Below, piece after piece: positions 13,236 to 21,139 of a DNA stretch of 64,000 nt. Position numbers and translations under genes: made by a program. Each line of letters begins with the position of its first letter. Within the stretch, counting starts at the first letter, position 1. The notes beneath the pieces were generated by a model that was not told the origin of the DNA, did no database searches, and saw nothing but the letters and a program-made list of their open reading frames with translations. Origin of the DNA: Blastococcus sp. Marseille-P5729 (lineage in GTDB: Bacteria; Actinomycetota; Actinomycetes; Mycobacteriales; Antricoccaceae); NCBI RefSeq assembly GCF_900292035.1, contig NZ_OMPO01000001.1, positions 999,192 through 1,063,191 of the forward strand, written 5' to 3'.

Positions 13236-15095
13236 ATGGCGAAGGAAACCCAGCAGCTGCAGCGCGTAGTCATTCGGATCGCCGGAGACTCAGGAGACGG
13301 AATGCAGCTGACCGGCGACCGGTTCACCACCGAGACGGCCGCTTTCGGCAACGACCTGTCGACCCTCCCCAACTTTCCCGCCGAGATCCGCGCGCCCGCC
13401 GGCACGCTGGCGGGCGTCTCCAGCTTCCAGTTGCACTTCGCCGACTACGACATCGTGACGCCGGGCGATGCCCCCGACGTCCTGGTCGCGATGAACCCCG
13501 CCGCCCTGAAGGCCAACATCCGGGACGTCCCGGACGGCAAGGACGTCATCGTCAACACCGACGAGTTCACCAAGCGCAACCTGCAGAAGGTGGGCTACGG
13601 CTCGAACCCTCTCGAGGACGGCTCGCTGGAACGGGTCCGCGTGCACCCCATCCAGCTGACCTCGCTGACGGTCGAGGCGCTGAAGGACTTCGAGATCGGC
13701 AAGAAGGAGGCTCAGCGCAGCAAGAACATGTTCGCGCTCGGCCTGCTGTGCTGGATGTACAACCGGCCGACTGAGGGCACCGACGACTTCCTGCGCAAGA
13801 AGTTCGCCAAGAGCCCGGTGATCGCCGAGGCCAACATCGCCGCCTTCAAGGCAGGCTGGGCGTACGGCGAGACCACCGAGTCCTTCGCGGTCAACTACGA
13901 GGTCGCTCCGGCCACCCTGCAGCCGGGCGTCTACCGCACCATCACCGGCAACAAGGCTCTCGCGTACGGGCTGGTCGCCGCCGGCGAGCGCGCCGGCCTG
14001 CCGGTGTTCCTCGGCAGCTACCCGATCACGCCGGCCTCGGACATCCTGCACGAGCTGTCGGCGCTGAAGTCCTTCGGCGTGCTGACCTTCCAGGCCGAGG
14101 ACGAGATCGCCGGCATCGCCTCGGCGCTCGGCGCCGCCTTCGGCGGCCACCTGGGCGTCACGACCACCTCCGGGCCCGGTGTCGCACTGAAGTCCGAGAC
14201 CATCGGCCTGGCGGTCTCGCTCGAGCTGCCGCTGCTGATCATCGACGTCCAGCGCGGCGGCCCGTCGACCGGCCTGCCGACCAAGACAGAGCAGGCCGAC
14301 CTGCTGCAGGCGCTCTACGGACGCAACGGTGAGTCCCCGGTCCCGGTCATCGCGGCGCAGTCACCGTCGGACTGCTTCACCACGGCGATCGAGGCGGCCC
14401 GCATCGCGATCACCTACCGGACGCCAGTGATCCTGCTGTCCGATGGCTACATCGCCAACGGCAGCGAGCCGTGGAAGGTCCCGTCGGTGGCCGACATCGA
14501 CCCGATCGAGCTCAACCGCGCCACCGAGCCGAACGGGCCGGACGGCGCCTTCCTGCCGTACAAGCGCGACGAGCAGACCCTAGCCCGCGCGTGGGCGATC
14601 CCCGGCTCCGCCGGGCTCGAGCACCGCATCGGCGGCATCGAGAAGGCCAACGAGACCGGTGACATCTCCTACGATCCGGACAACCACGACCTGATGGTGC
14701 GGCTGCGCCAGGAGAAGATCGACCGCGTCGCGGCCACCTACGCCCCGACCGAGGTCGACGACCCCTCTGAGTCGGCCAAGGTCCTGGTGCTCGGCTGGGG
14801 GTCGACCTACGGCCCGATCACCGCTGGAGTACGCCGGGTCCGCGCCGAGGGCGCGCGCATCGCCCAGGTGCACCTGCGCCACGTCAACCCGTTGCCGGAG
14901 GATCTGGGCGAGATCCTGCAGCGCTACGAACGCATCATCATCCCCGAGATGAACCTCGGTCAGCTGCGCACGTTGATCCGCGCGCGCTACCTGGTGGACG
15001 CCGAGGGATACAACAAGGTCCGCGGCCTGCCCTTCGGCCCCGCGGAGCTCGCCGACGTGCTCGGCGCAATCGTGAAGGAGGTCGATGGCTCATGA
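13236..15095 (+). CDS. korA: 2-oxoglutarate:acceptor oxidoreductase subunit alpha
   Basis: A 619-residue subunit. An N-terminal gamma-type domain (residues 10-190, starting VVIRIAGDSGDGMQLTGDRF) is fused to the pyrimidine-binding and C-terminal transketolase-like domains. Motifs include YPITPASDI near residue 265, QAEDEIAGIASALGA and QRGGPSTGLPTKTEQADL. With KorB it converts 2-oxoglutarate and CoA to succinyl-CoA while reducing a ferredoxin. The Mycobacterium tuberculosis homologue works aerobically, in parallel with the dehydrogenase complex. AAGAAGGA precedes the ATG. It is transcribed with korB, divergently from amt. Confidence 0.95.
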   Translation: MAKETQQLQRVVIRIAGDSGDGMQLTGDRFTTETAAFGNDLSTLPNFPAEIRAPAGTLAGVSSFQLHFADYDIVTPGDAPDVLVAMNPAALKANIRDVPDGKDVIVNTDEFTKRNLQKVGYGSNPLEDGSLERVRVHPIQLTSLTVEALKDFEIGKKEAQRSKNMFALGLLCWMYNRPTEGTDDFLRKKFAKSPVIAEANIAAFKAGWAYGETTESFAVNYEVAPATLQPGVYRTITGNKALAYGLVAAGERAGLPVFLGSYPITPASDILHELSALKSFGVLTFQAEDEIAGIASALGAAFGGHLGVTTTSGPGVALKSETIGLAVSLELPLLIIDVQRGGPSTGLPTKTEQADLLQALYGRNGESPVPVIAAQSPSDCFTTAIEAARIAITYRTPVILLSDGYIANGSEPWKVPSVADIDPIELNRATEPNGPDGAFLPYKRDEQTLARAWAIPGSAGLEHRIGGIEKANETGDISYDPDNHDLMVRLRQEKIDRVAATYAPTEVDDPSESAKVLVLGWGSTYGPITAGVRRVRAEGARIAQVHLRHVNPLPEDLGEILQRYERIIIPEMNLGQLRTLIRARYLVDAEGYNKVRGLPFGPAELADVLGAIVKEVDGS

Positions 15096-16156
15096 GCGAG
15101 CAGGTGATGCTCGGAATGCCCAAGGTCGGCGGCATGGACGGCGTACCGCTGGCGGATGCGCCGCTGTCGCGCAAGGAGTTCACCTCGTCGTCCGAGGTGC
15201 GCTGGTGCCCCGGCTGTGGCGACTACGCCATCCTCGCGGCCTTTCAGGGGTTCCTACCCGAGTTGGGCGTCAAGCGCGAGAACGTCGTGATGGTCTCGGG
15301 GATCGGTTGCTCGTCGCGGTTCCCCTACTACGTCGACACCTACGGCATGCACTCGATCCATGGCCGCGCGCCGGCGATCGCGACCGGCCTGGCCACCGCT
15401 CGTCCCGACCTGTCGGTCTGGGTCATCACCGGCGACGGTGACGCGCTGTCGATCGGCGGCAACCATCTCATCCACGCCCTGCGCCGCAACGTCAACATCA
15501 AGATCCTGCTGTTCAACAACCGGATCTACGGCCTGACGAAGGGCCAGTACTCTCCGACGTCCGAGATAGGCAAGGTCACCAAGTCGACGCCGGCTGGCTC
15601 ACTGGACCGGCCCTTCAACCCGGTGTCGCTGGCCCTGGGCGCCGAGGCGTCGTTCGTCGCCCGGACGCTGGACTCCGACCGTGCGCACCTGACTTCGGTG
15701 CTCACCGCCGCGGCTGCCCACAACGGCTCGGCGCTGGTGGAGATCTACCAGAACTGCAACATCTTCAACGACGGCGCGTTCGACATCCTAAAGAACCCGG
15801 ATACCCGGGATGAGGCGATCATCCCGATCGAGCACGGTCAGCCGCTGGTGTTCGGCAAGCAGCAGCCCCGCGCCGTGGTGCGCGACGGCTTCTCGATGAA
15901 GGTCGTCGACGCAGCCAGCGTCGCGGAGTCCGAGATCCTCACCCATGATGCGCACTGCGACGACCCGTCGTACGCGTTCGCGCTGTCCAGGCTGTCGGGT
16001 TCGGACCTGTCGCACACCCCGATGGGCATCTTCCGACAGGTGCAGCGGCCGACCTACGACTCGGCGGCGCAGGCCCAGCTGCAGCAGCAGGTCGAGGCGG
16101 GCCCGTCGGACGTCGACGCGCTGCTGCGCGGGCACGACACCTGGACCATCGCCTAG
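15092..16156 (+). CDS. korB: 2-oxoglutarate:acceptor oxidoreductase subunit beta
   Basis: A 354-residue thiamine diphosphate-binding subunit. The motif WCPGCGDYAILAAFQ near residue 31 supplies part of the [4Fe-4S] ligands, GIGCSSRFPYY follows, and the thiamine diphosphate motif is GDGDALSIGGNH (residues 115-126). IYQNCNIFND provides the later cysteine. The ATG overlaps the korA stop by 4 bases, and the length is normal. A hairpin terminator follows. No ferredoxin gene adjoins the pair. Confidence 0.95.
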   Translation: MSEQVMLGMPKVGGMDGVPLADAPLSRKEFTSSSEVRWCPGCGDYAILAAFQGFLPELGVKRENVVMVSGIGCSSRFPYYVDTYGMHSIHGRAPAIATGLATARPDLSVWVITGDGDALSIGGNHLIHALRRNVNIKILLFNNRIYGLTKGQYSPTSEIGKVTKSTPAGSLDRPFNPVSLALGAEASFVARTLDSDRAHLTSVLTAAAAHNGSALVEIYQNCNIFNDGAFDILKNPDTRDEAIIPIEHGQPLVFGKQQPRAVVRDGFSMKVVDAASVAESEILTHDAHCDDPSYAFALSRLSGSDLSHTPMGIFRQVQRPTYDSAAQAQLQQQVEAGPSDVDALLRGHDTWTIA

Positions 16157-16170
16157 GCCCTTCCAGCCGG

Positions 16171-16206
16171 ACGGCGGCCGCCCCACCCGGGGTGGCCGCC
16201 GTTCTC
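16171..16206 (+). terminator. korAB terminator
   Basis: A 9-bp perfect stem (16171-16179 with 16194-16202) closes around a loop that contains a second small CCCC/GGGG hairpin and is followed by TCTC. It lies 14 bases after the korB stop. Confidence 0.7.
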
Positions 16207-16285
16207 GCTCTCCAGGCCGCTGAGGTCGCGACGCCTCAGCGACCTGGATCACAATTCGGTCACCGCTGCATCTCGTTAACCGGTC

Positions 16286-16353
16286 GTTTCCCTGCAATTC
16301 ATCGAAATTGAGTGTAGGCTAGGGAAAACCCGCCATTCGCGGCCGATTTCCCT
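16286..16353 (+). promoter_or_regulatory. Candidate promoter with TTTCCCT/AGGGAAA elements
   Basis: A -10-like TAGGCT ends at 16320. It is flanked by GTTTCCCT (16286-16293) and AGGGAAAAC (16321-16329), which are inverted relative to each other, and another ATTTCCCT lies at 16346-16353. The arrangement looks like an operator around a promoter for the small membrane protein gene, but no regulator is known to me for this motif. Confidence 0.3.
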
Positions 16354-16390
16354 CAGAAAATAGGGAGCGCTTCACCACTTAGGAGTCCCA

Positions 16391-16822
16391 ATGAACCCGA
16401 TCGCCTATCGTGTCGTGCGCGCGCCTGTGCGCTCAATCGTCTTCGCCCTGCTCGCCCTGCTCGCGCTCATGCACGCGTCCGGGACGATCGATCGCCTGAC
16501 CGGCCCCGCTGTCTCCAGCGTGCTTGCCTTCCTGCTGATCGTGGCAGCCGCCGGCTTCCTCGCCTTCAACGCCTGGTACGCCCGCGATCACCGCTCGATC
16601 GACCCGCCCCTCGCGCGCCGCATGCGCCTGGGCCGCGCCGGCTTCCTGGCGATCGCCGCGCTGTGCGGTCTCGCCGCACTGAGCCCAGTCGCCGGGCCGC
16701 TCGTCGCCATCGCCCTCGCCGGCCTGGCCTTCTCGCTGCGCGGGGTCCACGAGGACGCCACGATCGCGGCACGGGAGCATCGCCCGCTGCTGACCGACTC
16801 GCAGATCGCCCAGGCGATCTAG
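16391..16822 (+). CDS. Small four-helix membrane protein, unknown function
   Basis: A 143-residue protein I do not recognise. It has about four hydrophobic segments (residues 16-33, 41-61, 82-98 and 100-116), a basic N-terminus, short basic loops (YARDHRS, ARRMRLGR) and a polar C-terminal tail of 27 residues. AGGAG is placed 6 bases before the ATG. The gene stands alone between korAB and the convergent nuo/polyprenyl synthase operon. Its long AT-richer 5' region, with repeated TTTCCCT elements, suggests regulated expression. Confidence 0.7.
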   Translation: MNPIAYRVVRAPVRSIVFALLALLALMHASGTIDRLTGPAVSSVLAFLLIVAAAGFLAFNAWYARDHRSIDPPLARRMRLGRAGFLAIAALCGLAALSPVAGPLVAIALAGLAFSLRGVHEDATIAAREHRPLLTDSQIAQAI

Positions 16823-16829
16823 CACGGGC

Positions 16830-17846
16830 TCAGCTCGACCGCACCTGCATGAAGTCCACGAGGGCATCCAGCGCCTCGCGAGCCGCCCCGTTCGGCAGCG
16901 CGGCAAGATGCGCACGGGCGCGGTCGACGTACTGCCCCAGCACCTCACGCGCCCGGTCCATGCCGGTGGACTGACGTAGCAGCAGCAGCGCCTCGCGGTG
17001 CTGTGCATCGTCGGTCAACGGACCGGCCTCCAGCAGCTCACGCAGCCGGGGGTCGGTCTGTTCGTCGGCCAGCGCGAAGAGCATCGGCAGGGTCCGTACG
17101 CCCTCGCGCAGATCGGTGCCGGTGGCCTTGCCCAGATCCTCCTCCTCGGAGGTGATGTCGATCAGGTCGTCCGACAGCTGGAATGCCATGCCGATCGCCT
17201 CGCCGAAATCGGTCATCGCGGCGATCACCTCGGGCGCGGCCCCCGCGAACATCGCGCCGAACCGTCCCGAGGTCGCGATCAGCGAGCCGGTCTTGCCGGC
17301 GAGCACCTCCAGGTAGCGCTCGACGGGGTCGGTGCCTGGCGGCGGATCGACGGTCTCCTGGATCTGGCCGGTGACCAGCCGCTGGAAGGTCTCAGCCTGG
17401 ATCCGCACCGCCTCCGGGCCGAGCTGTGCAACGAGCAACGACGCTGCCGCGAACAGGTAGTCCCCCGCGAGGATCGCGATGCTGTTGGTCCAGCGCGAGT
17501 TCGCGCTCTCGGCGCCGCGGCGGATCTCCGCCTCGTCCATCACGTCGTCGTGGTAGAGCGTGGCCAGGTGGGTCAGCTCGACCACGACCGCCGCCTTGTC
17601 CACCTCGTCCCGCCCGGGCTCGCCCAGGTGGGATGCCAGCAGCACCAGCAACGGACGAAAGCGCTTTCCGCCGGCCTGCGCCAGGTGCTTGGCAGCATCC
17701 CGGACGGTCAGCTCGTCGCTGTGGCAGGCATCCATCAACCGCTGCTCGACCCGCTCGAGCCCGGCCCGCAGGTCACTGGCGATCTGCGCGTCAGGGAAGT
17801 CGATCCCGGCCACCCGCAGTGACCGCTCGGCGGTGAATCGTCCCAT
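16830..17846 (-). CDS. Long-chain polyprenyl diphosphate synthase
   Basis: A 338-residue trans-prenyltransferase. The two aspartate-rich motifs are DDVMD (about residue 99) and DDLID (about residue 227). GGKRFRPLLVLLAS binds isopentenyl diphosphate. GKTGSLIATS and FGEAIGMAFQ are also typical. Small side chains before the first motif fit long-chain products, so this is probably the hepta-, octa- or nonaprenyl synthase for the menaquinone tail (GrcC/HepB/IspB-like). Its ATG lies 3 bases after the nuoN stop, so it is almost certainly expressed from the nuo operon. Confidence 0.9.
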   Translation of the reverse strand: MGRFTAERSLRVAGIDFPDAQIASDLRAGLERVEQRLMDACHSDELTVRDAAKHLAQAGGKRFRPLLVLLASHLGEPGRDEVDKAAVVVELTHLATLYHDDVMDEAEIRRGAESANSRWTNSIAILAGDYLFAAASLLVAQLGPEAVRIQAETFQRLVTGQIQETVDPPPGTDPVERYLEVLAGKTGSLIATSGRFGAMFAGAAPEVIAAMTDFGEAIGMAFQLSDDLIDITSEEEDLGKATGTDLREGVRTLPMLFALADEQTDPRLRELLEAGPLTDDAQHREALLLLRQSTGMDRAREVLGQYVDRARAHLAALPNGAAREALDALVDFMQVRSS

Positions 17847-17849
17847 CCG

Positions 17850-19403
17850 TCAGCCGATGAACGGGGTGGCCTTGGCCACGAGGTCGAGCAGGGGTCCGGG
17901 AATGATGCCGAACAAGACCGTCAATGCCGTGGTGATCCAGATGACGACGTCGGTCGACGTCCCGGGATCGACGACGTCGGCGGCGTCCTCCTCCGGCTCG
18001 TGGAAGTACATCAGCACGACCAGGCGCAGGTAGAAGACGGCCGTGACGGCGCTCAGCAGCAGCGCGATGACCACGACCCAGGTGTAGCCGGCGTCGATGG
18101 CGGCGCTGAATGCCTGGAACTTGCCGATGAACCCGGCGGTCAGCGGGATGCCGGTCATCGACAGCATCAGGATCGTCATGATCGCCGCGAGGACGGGCTT
18201 GCGGCGGCCCATCCCCTTCCAGTCCTCGAACCGGGCGGCCTCCCCGTCCGGGCGACGAATCAGGCTCACGCAGGCGAATGCCGCGACCGTGCTCAGGCCG
18301 TAGGTGACCAGGTAGAACAGTGACGCGGTGACGCCGTGCTGGGTGTTGGCCAGTACCGCGACCATGATGAAGCCCGCGTGCGCGATCGACGAGTACGCCA
18401 GCATCCGCTTGAGGTTGACCTGCGACAGGCCGTACAGCGCACCGGTAGCCATCGAGATCAGCGCGAACCCGGCCAGCACCGGCTGCCAGCTGCTGCCGAC
18501 CGCGGTGAACCCGATGTACAGCACGCGCAACAGCGCGACGAACGCCGCGAGCTTGGTGGCGGCCGCCATGAACGCGGTCAAGGGCGTCGGCGAGCCCTGG
18601 TATACGTCCGGCGTCCACTGGTGGAAGGGCGCGATGCCGGCCTTGAAGAATAGGCCCACCAGGATCAGGCCGAGGCCCAGCAGCATCAGCGAGTCGTTGG
18701 CGAACTCGCTGGTCGTGGCCTCGAACACGCCACGGAGGTCGACCGAACCGGAGAAGCCGTAGATCAGCGCGACGCCGAAGACGAAGAATCCTGAGCCGAA
18801 CGAGCCGAGCAGGAAGTACTTCAGCGCGGCCTCCTGCGACAGCAGGCGGCGGCGCCGGTTCAGTCCGACGATGACGTACAGCGCCAGGGAGAAGACCTCG
18901 AGCGCCACGAACATGACCAGGAGGTTGTTCGTGGAGACGAAGACCATCATGCCCGCGAGCACGAACAATGCCAGCGGGAAGACCTCGGTCTGCACCCGGT
19001 CCGAGGGCAGTAGCGCGCGGTCGGCCCGCGAGCCGGCCGGCAGCGCGCCCTCGGCGACGAAGTGGCTGACCTTCGTACCGCCGACCGCGTCCAGGCTGCG
19101 GTCGCCGTACAGCATCGTGGCCAGCAGACCGAACACCAGCAGCGCGGCCATCGCGAAGAGTCCGGGAGCGTCGATCGTGATCGCGCCGCCGGCGGTGATC
19201 TCACGGGTGTTGCGCTCGGCGTACACCGCGATCAGTGCGCCGAAGATCGCGACGACCGACAGGCCGACCTGCGAGGGGAATCGCGCGGTGCGAGGGACGA
19301 ACGCCTCGACGAGGACTCCGATCAACGCGGCGATCAGGATGACCAGGATCGGCGACAGCGAGGTGTACGCGATCGAGGGGGCGTCAAGAGCGAGGTGGTT
19401 CAC
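17850..19403 (-). CDS. nuoN: NADH-quinone oxidoreductase subunit N
   Basis: A 517-residue antiporter-like membrane subunit of complex I with about 14 helices. The conserved core SQEAALKYFLLGSFGSGFF, PFHQWTPDVYQGSPTP and KRMLAYSSIAHAGF contains the lysines and histidine of the proton path. The start overlaps nuoM by 4 bases. It is the last nuo gene. Confidence 0.95.
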   Translation of the reverse strand: MNHLALDAPSIAYTSLSPILVILIAALIGVLVEAFVPRTARFPSQVGLSVVAIFGALIAVYAERNTREITAGGAITIDAPGLFAMAALLVFGLLATMLYGDRSLDAVGGTKVSHFVAEGALPAGSRADRALLPSDRVQTEVFPLALFVLAGMMVFVSTNNLLVMFVALEVFSLALYVIVGLNRRRRLLSQEAALKYFLLGSFGSGFFVFGVALIYGFSGSVDLRGVFEATTSEFANDSLMLLGLGLILVGLFFKAGIAPFHQWTPDVYQGSPTPLTAFMAAATKLAAFVALLRVLYIGFTAVGSSWQPVLAGFALISMATGALYGLSQVNLKRMLAYSSIAHAGFIMVAVLANTQHGVTASLFYLVTYGLSTVAAFACVSLIRRPDGEAARFEDWKGMGRRKPVLAAIMTILMLSMTGIPLTAGFIGKFQAFSAAIDAGYTWVVVIALLLSAVTAVFYLRLVVLMYFHEPEEDAADVVDPGTSTDVVIWITTALTVLFGIIPGPLLDLVAKATPFIG

Positions 19404-21139
19404 TTGCCGGCTCCGTTCGCGGACGAGTCAACCGGTGCGCCCGGATCGTCGATTCCGACATCGATCTGCAATGTCTGCTCCACAGCTGGGTTGATGATGT
19501 CCAGGACCGGTTGTGGGTAGAAGCCGAGCACGAACACCAGCACGACCAGCGGGGCCAGCACGCCGGCCTCGCGCGTGGTCAGGTCGCCGAAGACGCGCTC
19601 ACGCACCGACCGTGCGGTGCGGGTCGCGGCGCGCTGCTTCACGGCTGTCGCGCCTCGTCCGTGCACCTCCGCGTCCTCGTCGGCGTCCGCGTCGTGGGTG
19701 CTGCTGGAGTGGTCGGCGTGCCCGCCATAACCGCCCTCGGGCATCGGGACCACGCCCCGGGCCGGACCCATCAGCATGCGCTGGATCAGCCACAGGACGT
19801 ACAGCGCGGCGAACACGATGCCGATGCTGGCGATGATCGTGAACACCGGCTCACGACCGTACGAGCCGAGCAGCACCATGAACTCTGAGACGAACGAGTT
19901 CGTGCCGGGCAACGCCAGACCCGCCATGCCGGCGATGAAGGTGATCCCGGCCAGCCACGGCGCCACTCGGATCACGCCGCCGTAGTCGGTGACGCGGCGG
20001 CTGCGGCCGCGGGCGATGATCATGCCGACAGTCAGCAACAGCAGGCCGGTGGCGATGCCGTGGTTGAACATGTAGAGCACCGCGCCCGCGCCGGCCTGGG
20101 TGGTGAAGGCGAAGATGCCCAGCGCGATGTAGCCGAAGTGCGCGATCGAGGTGTAGGTGACCAGCCGCTTGACGTCGTCCGCACCGATCGCCTGCAGGGC
20201 CGCGTAGATGATGCCGATGACCGCCAGCACCAGCACCAGTGGTGCCAGATCACGCGAGGCGTCGGGGAACAGCGGCAGGCAGTAGCGCAGGAACCCGAAG
20301 GTGCCGACCTTGTCGAGCACGCCCACCAGCAGCACGGTGGTGCCGATGGGTGCCTCGGCACCGGAGGCGGGCAGCCAGGTGTGCAGCGGCACCAGCGGCG
20401 CCTTGATCGCGAACGCGATGAAGAAGCCGAGGAACAGCCAGGTCTGGGTGCCGGAGTCGATGTCCATCTGGCGCAGGGCGTCCCACGAGAAGGTGGCGGC
20501 GCCCTCGCTGCGGCTGACGACGTAGAGGCCGATGACGCTGCCGAGCATGACCAGGCCGCCGACGAGGCTGTAGATGATGAACTTCATCGCGGCCGGACGG
20601 CGCCGCGAGGACCCGTACCCGCCAATCAGGAAGTACGTCGGGATCAGCATCGCCTCGAAGAAGACGTAGAACAAGAACACATCGGTGGCGGCGAACACGC
20701 CGATCATGAAGACCTCGAGCAGCAGGATCCACGCGAAGTACCGGGCGCGCGATCCGCTGGCGGGACGGTCCGGGTCGTCGGAGCCGGGCTCGTTGATGTC
20801 ATCGCCGAGCGACTCGCGTCGCCAGGACGCGATCATCACGATCGGAACGAGCAGCGCAGTCAGCACGATCATCAGCAGCGCGATGCCGTCGGCGCCGAGC
20901 GAGAAGCTGACCCCGAGCGACTTGATCCAGCTGACGCTCGTGGTGAACTGCAACCGCTCGCCGTCGGGCTCGAAGGCCACCAGCATGACCACCGCTACCA
21001 GCAGCTCGGCCAGCGCGAAGCCCACTGCGGCCTTCTTGGCGATGTCCTGACCGGTCTCGTCGCGCCCGATGATGGCCACGACGATCGCGCCCAGCAGCGG
21101 CAGGACGATCAGCAGGAAGAGGAAGGGAAAGTCACTCAC
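19400..21139 (-). CDS. nuoM: NADH-quinone oxidoreductase subunit M
   Basis: A 579-residue antiporter-like subunit with about 14 helices. It has the typical YFLIGGYGSSRR, APLVPLHTWLPASGAEAP and KRLVTYTSIAHFGY. Between the last two helices (residues 465-535) is an insert rich in His, Asp and Glu (HADHSSSTHDADADEDAEVH), absent from E. coli NuoM and probably a loop outside the membrane. The start overlaps the nuoL stop by 4 bases. Confidence 0.95.
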   Translation of the reverse strand: MSDFPFLFLLIVLPLLGAIVVAIIGRDETGQDIAKKAAVGFALAELLVAVVMLVAFEPDGERLQFTTSVSWIKSLGVSFSLGADGIALLMIVLTALLVPIVMIASWRRESLGDDINEPGSDDPDRPASGSRARYFAWILLLEVFMIGVFAATDVFLFYVFFEAMLIPTYFLIGGYGSSRRRPAAMKFIIYSLVGGLVMLGSVIGLYVVSRSEGAATFSWDALRQMDIDSGTQTWLFLGFFIAFAIKAPLVPLHTWLPASGAEAPIGTTVLLVGVLDKVGTFGFLRYCLPLFPDASRDLAPLVLVLAVIGIIYAALQAIGADDVKRLVTYTSIAHFGYIALGIFAFTTQAGAGAVLYMFNHGIATGLLLLTVGMIIARGRSRRVTDYGGVIRVAPWLAGITFIAGMAGLALPGTNSFVSEFMVLLGSYGREPVFTIIASIGIVFAALYVLWLIQRMLMGPARGVVPMPEGGYGGHADHSSSTHDADADEDAEVHGRGATAVKQRAATRTARSVRERVFGDLTTREAGVLAPLVVLVFVLGFYPQPVLDIINPAVEQTLQIDVGIDDPGAPVDSSANGAGK

